From NCBI GenBank assembly GCA_047618565.1, contig JBLHKW010000087.1, positions 1 to 21,767 on the forward strand: a DNA stretch of 21,767 nt, given 5' to 3'. Shown piece after piece: positions 14,298 to 21,764 of this stretch. Both the position numbers and the translations under genes were made by a program. The notes beneath the pieces were generated by a model, which saw nothing but the letters and a program-made list of their open reading frames with translations, was not told the DNA's origin and searched no databases. The stretch is from JBLHKW01 sp047618565. GTDB lineage: Bacteria > Planctomycetota > UBA1135 > GCA-002686595. Each line of letters begins with the position of its first letter. The stretch's first letter is position 1.

Positions 14298-16897
14298 TTC
14301 TTGTACCGAAGGGGTCGGATGCGGATGTTGCGGTAGCGCACGGGGTCACCGTGGTCCTGGAGGGCGATGTGGCCTCGCTTGCGCATCGCATAATCGGGCA
14401 TGGAAGCGAACTTGCTGGCGGCCACGAGGGCCTTCCATTCGTCCGACCAGACCTCGAACGAACACTGCAGGTGACCGTTGAGCCAGTACTCGACGTGCGG
14501 CCCGACGGCCTTGATGCGTGCGTGGTTGAAGCGTCCCAGGGGGCGGCAGGCATCGAAGGGCGGTGGATGTAGCGCGTAGTTGGCGCCGGCCGAGGTCCTC
14601 GGGTTCTTGCCGTCCAGGTGCCCCGCCGTATCGAGCACCTGCATCTCGGCACCCGTCTCCCAGGCGTATCCACGGTCCTCGGTCACCCTGTAAAAGACCC
14701 CGCTGTTGCCGCCCGGCCCGATGGCCCACTCGAGTTCGAGCTCGAAGTCGTCGTATTGCTCGGTGGTGATCAGGTCGCCGCCCGGACCGCTGCGTACCAG
14801 ACATCCTTCCTGCACCTCCCAGCCCTGGCAGCTGTCGCCCTTGAAGTTGCGCCAGCCGTCCGTGGTCTCGCCGTCGAAGAGTGAGCGCCAACCGGTATTG
14901 AAGTCCCCGTCGCTGAGCATGTTCGGCAGCGCTGCGCCGCTGCTGTCGACCGCGTGGCGTTGGCCCACTGGCAGGCGATTGACCGTGTACCAGGCTTCCG
15001 TGGCCCAGGGCGTGCCGGAGACCTCGCCCTCGACACCGCCGAGCAATCGCAGGTACACGACCCGATCCGCGCTCAGGCCTTCCAGCTCCAGGAACACCCG
15101 CCGACGGTCCTCGGCGACGGTCGCCGTAAGGACACTCAGCTCGCGCTGGTCGAGCTTCGGCCCGCCGTAGCTGCTCGTCGCTTCGTAACGCCAGTCCTCG
15201 ACCCAGTAGTCCTCGGGATCGTGACCGAGTCCCGGCTTCAGCGGCTCGGTGAACTCGACCTCGAGCCCGTTTTCGAAGATCCGCACTGCGAGCATCTCGA
15301 ACACCGAGGTCCCGTTGTACATCAGACGCTGGAGTCCGAATCCCTGCTTGCCTTCCTGGCCCCAGTTTCCGGTGGACCCGATCCCGCCCACGTAGAGCGC
15401 ATGGTCCGGTCCCCAGCTCAGGCGGTTGATGCCGGCCTCGAGCCCCTGGATGAAACGGAAGACCACGCCCTGGGGGACGCCGTCCACTTCCTCGATGAAG
15501 ACTCTCTTGAGCCCACCGTGGGTCACTTCGCCCAGGATCATCTGCCCGGCGTAAGGACCGTCCACGAGGGGCGCCGGCTGGCTGGGTGAGTTGCCGATCT
15601 CGCCCTGGGGCAACCAGACGACCGGCGGGGTCACCTCGAGCTCCGCCGCAGCCTCGCCGAGTACAGCCCGCGAGCCATAGAAGGCCCCTTCCTTCAGGCG
15701 CAGCAGCTTCGACACGGGCAGCCAATCGCCCTGATTGTCCGTCAGGTACACGTGACCGCCGACGCCGAAGCCGACACCGTTGGGGGTGCGCAATCCGTGC
15801 GCGACACTCTCCCAGCTACCGTCGCGCAGGATCCGGATCGTGTGTCCGCGGTCCTCAACCTGGGGATCCGCGCTGGTGCCGCCGGGCATGATCGCGATCG
15901 CCAGGTTGGCGTAGAAGGCTCCGTTATCGTGCACGAGCCCGAACGCGAACTCGTGGAAGTTCGCACTCACCTCCCAGCCGCTCGAGATGCAGCGGTACTC
16001 GTCCGTGACCATGTCACCGTCGTGGTCGATCAGCTGCGTCAGCTCCTGCTTCTGCAGCACGAAGATCTCGTCGCCGACCACGCAAAGTCCCAGTGGCTCC
16101 GCCAATCCGCTGGCGATGCGCTCGACCGTGACCAGGGCCGGGTCCGCCGTCTGCGCTCCTTGAAGCAGGTAGACCGATCCGTCCGCGTCCCAGGTCGCGA
16201 CCAGTAACTGTCCGTTGGAGAGCCAGTCCAGGCCGCCCACGCGCGGCTCGAATCCCTCGGGCCGGATCGTGCTCAGGTCGTAGGCCGGATGAACCGCGTC
16301 CAGTGGCAAGGTGTCGCCGGGTCGCCCGCGGCGCAGGGGCCGGATGATGGCCTTCTTGCCGGGCGACGTGACGCGCACCTCGCCCTTGACGCAGGTGAAG
16401 CGTTCGTCGGGCACCAGAACGAACTCGTCGGCGCCCGGGGGCCGCCACTGCAGGCTGAGCTTCGCGTGCCCGTAGTTGTTGAAGTACTCGACCCGGAACC
16501 GGCGCTCGCCCTGGCCGAGATCGGCGCCGCCCTCCACGATCCACGGATCGTCCAGGCCCTCGTTCTCCAGCACGCTATGGCCGTCGATGTACAGCCGGGC
16601 GCCGTCGTCCGCCTCAAGCCGAAACTCGTATCGCCCGGCCTGATCGATGCGCAGCCAGCCATCGAGGCGCGCCATCACCAGCTGGTCGAAGTCGAAGTCC
16701 ATCGGCTCGTCGAAGCTGATGCGCGGTACCACCTTGCTCGTGTTGGGCGTCTGCCCGGGAACGAGCTTCGGAAGGGCGGTCACCCACTCGTCGAACCAGA
16801 AGGTGCGCATCGCAAGGCCCGGCTCGCGCTGGATTTCGCCCGTCTGCGGTAGCCAAGGCACGAGCGCCGCAAGTAGATGGACAGCCGAGCTGATCAT
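14294..16897 (-). CDS. Exported PA14 - beta-propeller - 3-keto-disaccharide hydrolase (DUF1080) protein
   Basis: An 867-residue multidomain protein with a weak signal sequence (about 1-19). Residues about 25-165 form a PA14-type carbohydrate-binding domain (LEADDGARLYIDGHSVLENEG, FRVEYFNNYGHAKLSLQW). Residues about 205-560 look like a glucose/sorbosone-dehydrogenase-type six-bladed propeller (GGLDWLSNGQLLVATWD, HGLRTPNGVGFG, INRLSWGPDHALYVGGIG). A linking beta domain follows, and about 677-867 is a full DUF1080/PF06439 domain (WRSLFDGETTDGWRNFKG, GGNSGVFYRVTED, IALQDHGDPVRYRNIRIRPL). PF06439 proteins are known to hydrolyse 3-keto-glycosides. No CxxCH haem site is present. It overlaps both neighbours by 4 bp. 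GAGGGG/AGGA sequences lie just before the ATG. Confidence 0.9.
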   Translation of the reverse strand: MISSAVHLLAALVPWLPQTGEIQREPGLAMRTFWFDEWVTALPKLVPGQTPNTSKVVPRISFDEPMDFDFDQLVMARLDGWLRIDQAGRYEFRLEADDGARLYIDGHSVLENEGLDDPWIVEGGADLGQGERRFRVEYFNNYGHAKLSLQWRPPGADEFVLVPDERFTCVKGEVRVTSPGKKAIIRPLRRGRPGDTLPLDAVHPAYDLSTIRPEGFEPRVGGLDWLSNGQLLVATWDADGSVYLLQGAQTADPALVTVERIASGLAEPLGLCVVGDEIFVLQKQELTQLIDHDGDMVTDEYRCISSGWEVSANFHEFAFGLVHDNGAFYANLAIAIMPGGTSADPQVEDRGHTIRILRDGSWESVAHGLRTPNGVGFGVGGHVYLTDNQGDWLPVSKLLRLKEGAFYGSRAVLGEAAAELEVTPPVVWLPQGEIGNSPSQPAPLVDGPYAGQMILGEVTHGGLKRVFIEEVDGVPQGVVFRFIQGLEAGINRLSWGPDHALYVGGIGSTGNWGQEGKQGFGLQRLMYNGTSVFEMLAVRIFENGLEVEFTEPLKPGLGHDPEDYWVEDWRYEATSSYGGPKLDQRELSVLTATVAEDRRRVFLELEGLSADRVVYLRLLGGVEGEVSGTPWATEAWYTVNRLPVGQRHAVDSSGAALPNMLSDGDFNTGWRSLFDGETTDGWRNFKGDSCQGWEVQEGCLVRSGPGGDLITTEQYDDFELELEWAIGPGGNSGVFYRVTEDRGYAWETGAEMQVLDTAGHLDGKNPRTSAGANYALHPPPFDACRPLGRFNHARIKAVGPHVEYWLNGHLQCSFEVWSDEWKALVAASKFASMPDYAMRKRGHIALQDHGDPVRYRNIRIRPLRYKK

Positions 16898-17730
16898 CGG
16901 TCCTGCCCCTCGCTCTGCTCGGGTTGCACGGCCGGCTCGCTGGACCTCAGCACGACATCCAGTGTGTGTACCCCGTCACCGATGGACAAATGCCAGGGAG
17001 TGCGCTCCTCGCGCTGCAGCGCCTCTGGAATCACGCGCGGCAGCATGCGCTGCCCCATCGGCGCGCGGCTGTCAAAGGTCAGCCCGTCGACCGCCGCAGT
17101 GGTGAGAGTCGAGAAGCCCCCTTGTGGATTCGACCAGAGCCCTGAGAAGAGCTGAAGCTTCACGTCAGCGGGCAGCCCCTGCACGTCAAAGACGCGCCGG
17201 AAACCCATCGCGCCCGGTAGTGGACGCCCCATCGGAAACTCATCTTCGCCGAGGGCCATCGGCCTCTCGCGGACAACGACGAGCTCCCCATCGGGAAGCG
17301 TTAACTCATAGTGCAGCTCCAGGCCCGCGCCTTGGGGATGATCCAGCCTGTACCCGCGGTAACGAAGCTCGATCGGAAGCGACGCCCCGTCGGAGACACG
17401 GAACGCACCCCAACCCGCGGGCCGGGTCTCCAGTGGCCCGGCTTCAGGCGCGAGCAAGAACGGTCCAGTGACCGAAGGCTGGGGACCGTGCACGGTGTCG
17501 TAGACGGCGCCTTCAAAGGTCACTCCACCACTCCACGCTCCGTAGAGGGAACAGGACGTCACGTCGTAACCGACCCAGAGTTGTTCGTGCAACACGGCCG
17601 TGAGCATGCGCGCGCGCCCGTCGAGCACACTCCGGAACACCCAAGGATCACGGGGGTGATCACGCGGCGCGGACCTCGCCCCTTGCAACGCAGCGGCCAG
17701 GCTCAGCAGACCGATGAACATCGCATTCAT
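16894..17730 (-). CDS. Exported protein of unknown function, sugar-operon partner
   Basis: A 278-residue protein with a signal peptide MNAMFIGLLSLAAALQGARS. The ATG at 17730 overlaps the TGA of the MFS gene (ATGA) and is preferred; the frame remains open 24 codons upstream inside the MFS gene, but those residues do not look like a signal. The body is beta-rich with the block HEQLWVGYDVTSCSLYGAWSGG (about 45-66) and GAVYDTVHGPQPSVTG (about 72-87). I recall similar blocks at the start of large planctomycete and verrucomicrobial proteins that carry cytochrome c, propeller or DUF1080 domains; here the module is a separate gene next to a propeller-DUF1080 gene. No catalytic residues can be named. 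Sugar or cofactor binding in the periplasm is inference. Confidence 0.75.
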   Translation of the reverse strand: MNAMFIGLLSLAAALQGARSAPRDHPRDPWVFRSVLDGRARMLTAVLHEQLWVGYDVTSCSLYGAWSGGVTFEGAVYDTVHGPQPSVTGPFLLAPEAGPLETRPAGWGAFRVSDGASLPIELRYRGYRLDHPQGAGLELHYELTLPDGELVVVRERPMALGEDEFPMGRPLPGAMGFRRVFDVQGLPADVKLQLFSGLWSNPQGGFSTLTTAAVDGLTFDSRAPMGQRMLPRVIPEALQREERTPWHLSIGDGVHTLDVVLRSSEPAVQPEQSEGQDR

Positions 17731-19016
17731 GAAGAAACGTCGGCCCGGGACCTGGAGGGATAGAAGACCAGCAGCAGCACGAGGCACACGAGCGACGCCC
17801 ACATCGGCGCACTGAACAGGCGCGTGTAGTCCATGCCATCGGTCCCCATGGCCCAGGCCCCGACCAGGCTGGTCGAGACCCAGCTACCGACGATGATCCC
17901 GATCCCGACGACCACGAGGTTGTAGAGGTTCTGAGCACTGGCGCGCACGTCCGGAGTGGTCTCCTCGTCCACGACCATGAAGGCCACGAAGATGAAACAG
18001 CCAAAGCAGAAACCATGCAGGGCGACGCCCAGCAGTACGGTTGCCAGGGAGTCCGTGTAGGCGAACAGGGCCATGCGCGCGGCGTAGGCCAGGATGCCGA
18101 TCGCGAGCAGCGACTTGCGCGAGACACGGCGCGCGAACAGTGGCAGCGCGCCGAGTACAAGGATCTCGGACATCTGCCCGATGGTCATCAATCCTCCCCC
18201 GCCCACGCCCAGGATGCGGTTGATGGCATTGGCCGTGTCGCGGCCGAAGCTCGAGAGGAAGTCCGAGGTGAACACGAAGTAGAACTGGTGGATGCAGCTG
18301 ATCGGAACCGTCAGGAGAAAGAGCGTGATGAGCGGCTGGCGCCGGATCTCCCCCAGGGCTTTCGCGGTGGCGTTGCCGCCCTTCTCACGTGCGGGTGGCG
18401 TATGGGGCAAGCTGAAGCAGAACACGCCCATGATGCAGCCGAGGATGGCGCTCAACAGGAAGGCATCCGCGCGGCCCGCATCCTGGGCCTGACGCACGAG
18501 CTCCTCGCTGACGCCGGTGGGCGTGTGCGCGCGCAGCAGCCATTGGCCCACCGCGATCCCGGCCACGATCCAGCCCAGGGTGCCCCATAGCCGAATGCGG
18601 CCGAAGTCGCGATCTCGATCAGGAATATGGTGGAAGGCAAGCGAGTTGGTGAGCGCCAGCGTGGGTGTGTAGACGACGCCGTACAGCGCACTCAACACTA
18701 GAAAGGCCCCAAAGTCCGACGTCCCGGCCAGACGCCACACGATCAAGGCGCCGACGAGATGGCTTACCCCGAGGAACTTCTCGGTCGCGAAGTGCCGATC
18801 CGCAAAGTTGCCCGCGATGAACGGGCCCACAATCGCGCCCACTGCGCCGGCGGCGAGCACAAGCCCGCACTGGTCGAGGGAAAAGGCTCGGTGCCCCAGC
18901 AGGAACGGGTAGAGGATCGGCAGCCACGCGCCCCAGATGGCGTACTGCAGGAACATCATCAGCGACAGCTTGCGCTTCAGTTCCCCGGACAGCGGCGGCG
19001 CTTGGGTGTCGTTCAT
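17727..19016 (-). CDS. MFS transporter, nucleoside:H+ symporter (NupG)-like
   Basis: A 429-residue, 12-helix inner-membrane permease. The start SLMMFLQYAIWGAWLPILYPFL and the following GAIVGPFIAGNFADRHFATEK (the MFS loop 2-3 motif region) are characteristic of the NupG/PF03825 group, as are NSLAFHHIPDRDRDFGRIRLWGTLGW in the TM4-5 region and FDE-like acidic VVDEETTPDVRASAQNLYNLV in the second half. In planctomycetes and verrucomicrobia such permeases usually sit in carbohydrate operons, so the substrate is more likely a sugar or oxidised sugar than a nucleoside. It follows the isomerase gene by a 1-nt overlap (TGATG) with ribosome site AAGGGAG and overlaps the next gene by 4 bp. Substrate is unknown. 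Confidence 0.9.
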   Translation of the reverse strand: MNDTQAPPLSGELKRKLSLMMFLQYAIWGAWLPILYPFLLGHRAFSLDQCGLVLAAGAVGAIVGPFIAGNFADRHFATEKFLGVSHLVGALIVWRLAGTSDFGAFLVLSALYGVVYTPTLALTNSLAFHHIPDRDRDFGRIRLWGTLGWIVAGIAVGQWLLRAHTPTGVSEELVRQAQDAGRADAFLLSAILGCIMGVFCFSLPHTPPAREKGGNATAKALGEIRRQPLITLFLLTVPISCIHQFYFVFTSDFLSSFGRDTANAINRILGVGGGGLMTIGQMSEILVLGALPLFARRVSRKSLLAIGILAYAARMALFAYTDSLATVLLGVALHGFCFGCFIFVAFMVVDEETTPDVRASAQNLYNLVVVGIGIIVGSWVSTSLVGAWAMGTDGMDYTRLFSAPMWASLVCLVLLLVFYPSRSRADVSS

Positions 19017-20062
19017 CAGTCTCCCTTGAAGGCCGCGTCGAATGCGCGTTCAGCGGTTGCGAAGTCCAGTTGTTTGACGAAGGCGGCGGCCTCGCGCGCG
19101 CCGTATTCACGTTCCATCATCGGGTCCTCCCATTCGACGGTGAGCGGGCCCTGGTAACGGGCGTGGTTCAGCCGGCGGATGATGCCCTCGAAGTCCACGC
19201 GCCCACGCCCGGGCGAGCGGAAGTCCCAGAAACGCCCGGGCACGCCAAATTCCGCGTGGCCGCCGAAGACGCCGATGGGCTCACCGCGCTCCGACCACCA
19301 GACATCCTTCACGTGCACGTTGAAGATGCGCGCGGCGAATTCATCGATGAAGCCCAGGTAGTCGACGCCCTGGTACGCCAGGTGGGACGGGTCGAAGTTG
19401 AAACCGAAGCGCGGGTGGTCCGCGATGGCCGCACAGGCACGGCGTGTGGTGGCGATGTCGAAGGCGATCTCGGTCGGATGTACCTCCAGCGCGAAACACA
19501 CGTCCTCCTGGTCGAAGACATCCAGGATGGGCTTCCAGCGCGCTGCAAAGTCCTCGAAGCCTGCGTCGATCTGGCTCGGAACGTTGGGCGGAAAGCCGTA
19601 GAGCAACGACCAGATGCTGCTCCCAGTGAAGCCATTGACAACCCGCCGTCCGGATCGCGCCAGCTGCTCGGAGATGTGCGCGGGCGCCGCATCAAAGAAG
19701 CGTCGGGCCGCGCGGGCCGTATCCTTCATCTCCAGCGCCGCGCGCTGACGCACGTTCTCCGCCTGCCCATCGCCCCAGATGCGGTCGGGCAAGATGCTGC
19801 GGTGGCGCTCGTCGACGGGATCGCAGACTGCCTGACCCACGAGGTGCGCGCTCAGCGCGTAGCAGCCAACGCCCGCCTCATCCAGGAGCGCCCACAGCTG
19901 CGCGCAGTAGTCGTCATCTCTCAACGCGCGCTGCACGTCGAAGTGATCCCCCCAGCACGCCAGCTCGAGCCCGGAATAGCCCATGGCCGCCGCCATCGGC
20001 GCCAGATCCTTGAGGGGCATGTCCGCCCACTGACCGGTGAACAGACAAACGGGACGCGGCAT
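19016..20062 (-). CDS. Sugar phosphate isomerase/epimerase family TIM-barrel protein
   Basis: A 348-residue AP-endonuclease-2/xylose-isomerase-like (PF01261) barrel, cytoplasmic (no signal). Likely metal ligands are in the usual places: Glu193 in ALEVHPTEI, Asp224 in GFNFDPSHLAY, His250 in IFNVHVKD and Glu310 in LTVEWEDP. The N-terminus has the family start MGYSGLELACWGDHFD (27-42). Family members isomerise, epimerise or dehydrate sugars; some act with Gfo/Idh/MocA dehydrogenases in 3-keto-glycoside cleavage (for example the DgpA/DgpC type). That genetic pairing is seen here, with the dehydrogenase gene 69 bp upstream. The start has ribosome site GGAG at 20068-20071. Exact reaction is not readable from sequence. 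Confidence 0.9.
   Translation of the reverse strand: MPRPVCLFTGQWADMPLKDLAPMAAAMGYSGLELACWGDHFDVQRALRDDDYCAQLWALLDEAGVGCYALSAHLVGQAVCDPVDERHRSILPDRIWGDGQAENVRQRAALEMKDTARAARRFFDAAPAHISEQLARSGRRVVNGFTGSSIWSLLYGFPPNVPSQIDAGFEDFAARWKPILDVFDQEDVCFALEVHPTEIAFDIATTRRACAAIADHPRFGFNFDPSHLAYQGVDYLGFIDEFAARIFNVHVKDVWWSERGEPIGVFGGHAEFGVPGRFWDFRSPGRGRVDFEGIIRRLNHARYQGPLTVEWEDPMMEREYGAREAAAFVKQLDFATAERAFDAAFKGD
19021..19027 (-). promoter_or_regulatory. Ribosome binding site of the MFS gene
   Basis: On the minus strand AAGGGAG lies 4 bp before the ATG at 19016 and inside the last codons of the isomerase gene. It confirms this start and the TGATG stop-start junction. Confidence 0.75.
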
Positions 20063-20067
20063 GCTTT

Positions 20068-20071
20068 CTCC
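20068..20071 (-). promoter_or_regulatory. Ribosome binding site of the isomerase gene
   Basis: GGAG on the minus strand, 5 bp before the ATG at 20062. It confirms this start in a 69-bp gap that otherwise shows no terminator, consistent with read-through from the dehydrogenase gene. Confidence 0.7.
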
Positions 20072-20131
20072 AGGACGAACGAGGGTGAAACGGGTAGATC
20101 GCGGGAACGAGCGTGGATTGTAGAACGAGCC

Positions 20132-21277
20132 TCAGTCGAGCGCGACCGCGCGTCGTTCCCTGGCGGCCCGAAGCGCGGCGTCGAGCACGCGCTGGGTCTG
20201 GTAGGCGTCCTCGAAGTCCGGCAGGGGCAGTTCGGGCGTCTCGCCCCCCAGGACGCGCAGAATGTCGGCGGCCATGTTGACGAACCCGTGCTCGTAGCCG
20301 AGTCCGTGGGCCGCCGGCCACCACGCCTCTGCATAAGGGTGCTCGCCCGCGCTGGTGCACATGATCCGGCGCCATCCGGCCTCGCGCTCTCCTCCAGCAC
20401 CCTCGGCGCCGTCGAAGAACCACAACACGTTCATATCCTCGAAGTCGAAGCGCACGGAGCCCAGCTCGCCGTTCAGCTCGATCATGTTTCGATTCTGGTG
20501 CCCGGTTGCGAGGCGCGAGGCCTCGAAGCTCCCCACGGCGCCGGAGCCGAAGCGCGCGAGGAACAGCACACAGTCGTCGACGTCGCTGGTCTCGACACCA
20601 CTGCCGTCCGCCAACGGGCGCTCTGTCACGAAGGTCTCGGCGATCGCACCGCTGACCTCCACGATCTCGTCCCCGGTCAGGAAACGAGCCAGGTCCACGA
20701 TGTGCGCGTTCAGGTCGCCGTGCGCGCCGGAGCCCGCGAGCGACTTCTGGAAGCGCCAGGAGTGCGGCGTTTTTGGCCCACCCCAGCTCTGCAGGTAGGC
20801 CGCACGCACGTGCCGGATGGCTCCCAGTCGGCCCTCCCGAATGAGTCGGTAGGCCAGGCCGATGGCCGGGCAACGGCGATAGTTGAACCAGACGAAGGTC
20901 TTGCCGGTCGCGTCACGCGCCGCATCCCGCATCGCGCGCGCATCCTCAAGCGTGCCCGCCAGGGGCTTCTCGCAGGCAACGTGCTTTCCCGCGGCGAGCA
21001 TCGCCAGGGCCTGCTGCGCATGCAGGTGATTGGGCGTGCCGATGTCGACGAGAGCGATTTCCTCATCCTGCGCGATACTGGCCCAGTCCACGGTCCAGTT
21101 CGCCCAGCCCCAGCGCCGGGCGAACTCGCCCAGGCTGTCGGGATCCCGGGCTGCCACCGTGTGCAGGTGCGGTCGCAGCGCGAGCTCGAAGAAACGCGGG
21201 ACCTGGCTCCAGCCGTTCGAATGGGCCCGTCCCATGAACTGCTGTCCGATCAGAGCGATGGATATTTCCTGGGTCAT
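20132..21277 (-). CDS. Gfo/Idh/MocA family NAD(P)-dependent oxidoreductase
   Basis: A 381-residue cytoplasmic sugar dehydrogenase. The Rossmann domain starts with ISIALIGQQFMGRAHSNGW (5-23), containing a GxxxxG nucleotide loop, and has DIGTPNHLHAQQALAMLAAGKHVACEKPLAGT (78-109) with the diagnostic EKP at 103-105. The C-terminal sheet domain carries GSGAHGDLNAHIVDLARFL (182-200), with Asp188 and His192 in the usual active-site positions. There is no Tat or Sec signal, unlike many planctomycete relatives, so it works inside the cell. It is the first gene of the minus-strand sugar operon and probably oxidises a sugar, plausibly at C3 given its neighbours. Substrate and cofactor preference cannot be assigned. 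Confidence 0.92.
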   Translation of the reverse strand: MTQEISIALIGQQFMGRAHSNGWSQVPRFFELALRPHLHTVAARDPDSLGEFARRWGWANWTVDWASIAQDEEIALVDIGTPNHLHAQQALAMLAAGKHVACEKPLAGTLEDARAMRDAARDATGKTFVWFNYRRCPAIGLAYRLIREGRLGAIRHVRAAYLQSWGGPKTPHSWRFQKSLAGSGAHGDLNAHIVDLARFLTGDEIVEVSGAIAETFVTERPLADGSGVETSDVDDCVLFLARFGSGAVGSFEASRLATGHQNRNMIELNGELGSVRFDFEDMNVLWFFDGAEGAGGEREAGWRRIMCTSAGEHPYAEAWWPAAHGLGYEHGFVNMAADILRVLGGETPELPLPDFEDAYQTQRVLDAALRAARERRAVALD

Positions 21278-21341
21278 GCCGGGGTCATGAATGGGGTGTC
21301 ACGGGGACTATCAGCCCCAGACCCCCATCCTATGCTCTGGT

Positions 21342-21359
21342 CCCAGGCGCGCGCCTGGG
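21342..21359. promoter_or_regulatory. Perfect 18-bp palindrome in divergent promoter region, possible operator
   Basis: cccaggcgcgcgcctggg reads the same on both strands with no spacer. It lies 65 bp upstream of the dehydrogenase start and 86 bp upstream of the small Cys/His protein gene, where a repressor or activator dimer could act on either. It is not followed by a T run, so it is a poor terminator. The palindrome is seen; operator function is inferred. Confidence 0.4.
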
Positions 21360-21400
21360 CAAAATCCCGGCCCAATCCCCGCCCTTGGCGCGCCGGCCCC

Positions 21401-21429
21401 TTGTCGCGGCCCCGCGCAAGCACTAGCTT
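21401..21429 (+). promoter_or_regulatory. Possible sigma-70-type promoter for the 66-aa gene
   Basis: TTGTCG (21401-21406) and TAGCTT (21424-21429) are separated by 17 bp, close to the consensus pair. Transcription would start about 8-10 bp before the ATG at 21445, giving a very short leader that includes a C7 run (21431-21437). Confidence 0.35.
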
Positions 21430-21444
21430 GCCCCCCCAAGAGCC

Positions 21445-21645
21445 ATGAACATCTTCTGCAGACTATTCGGGCACACCTGGGTGCATCAATCCGAGGATCC
21501 CAAGATCAGCTGGAACACGGGCAAGAGCCTCTCCGAGCTGCACTTGACCGTCGACGGCGAGTACAAGTTCTGGCTCGAGTGCCAGCGCTGCCACGACCGC
21601 AACGACGCCCCGTCGTCGAGCGACGTCAAAGGCGCCAACAACTAG
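21445..21645 (+). CDS. Small Cys/His protein, putative zinc ribbon (DUF1660-like)
   Basis: A 66-residue soluble protein starting MNIFCRLFGHTW, with Cys5 and His10, and a second metal-type pair in LECQRCHDRN (Cys46, Cys49, His50). The pattern of CRLFGHxW near the start and CxxC near the end is common in small zinc-ribbon proteins such as DUF1660; this placement is tentative. The CQRCH sequence formally matches a haem c motif, but there is no signal peptide, so zinc is more likely. The ATG at 21445 has no strong ribosome site. It is transcribed divergently from the sugar operon, and function is unknown. The length and Cys/His placement make it a believable gene rather than chance. Confidence 0.65.
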   Translation: MNIFCRLFGHTWVHQSEDPKISWNTGKSLSELHLTVDGEYKFWLECQRCHDRNDAPSSSDVKGANN

Positions 21646-21700
21646 CCCGGATAATTCATGAAGCGCGAGCCAAAACGCGTCGATTCGGCTTCTGGTGGTG

Positions 21701-21764
21701 CTTCTCGCGCGTTGGCCCCGGAGGCGACCCTTACGGGTCGTCGAGGATGCCAACGCGCGAGAAG
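21701..21764. repeat. Long nested stem-loop at the right window edge
   Basis: The arms cttctcgcgcgttggc (21701-21716) and gccaacgcgcgagaag (21749-21764) are perfect inverted repeats of 16 bp. Between them is a second hairpin, cgaccc-ttac-gggtcg (21725-21740). The outer stem can continue to the last base of the window with two G-T pairs and a G-C. There is no T run, so it is not a classical terminator. It may be a dispersed palindromic element, an RNA structure or a mobile-element end; the window stops before this can be judged. Confidence 0.7.

Noticed and set aside
19070..21448. 792-codon plus-strand open frame opposite the isomerase and dehydrogenase genes
   Set aside because: It lacks recognisable motifs and mirrors high-GC codon bias of the real minus-strand genes, which have clear family signatures.
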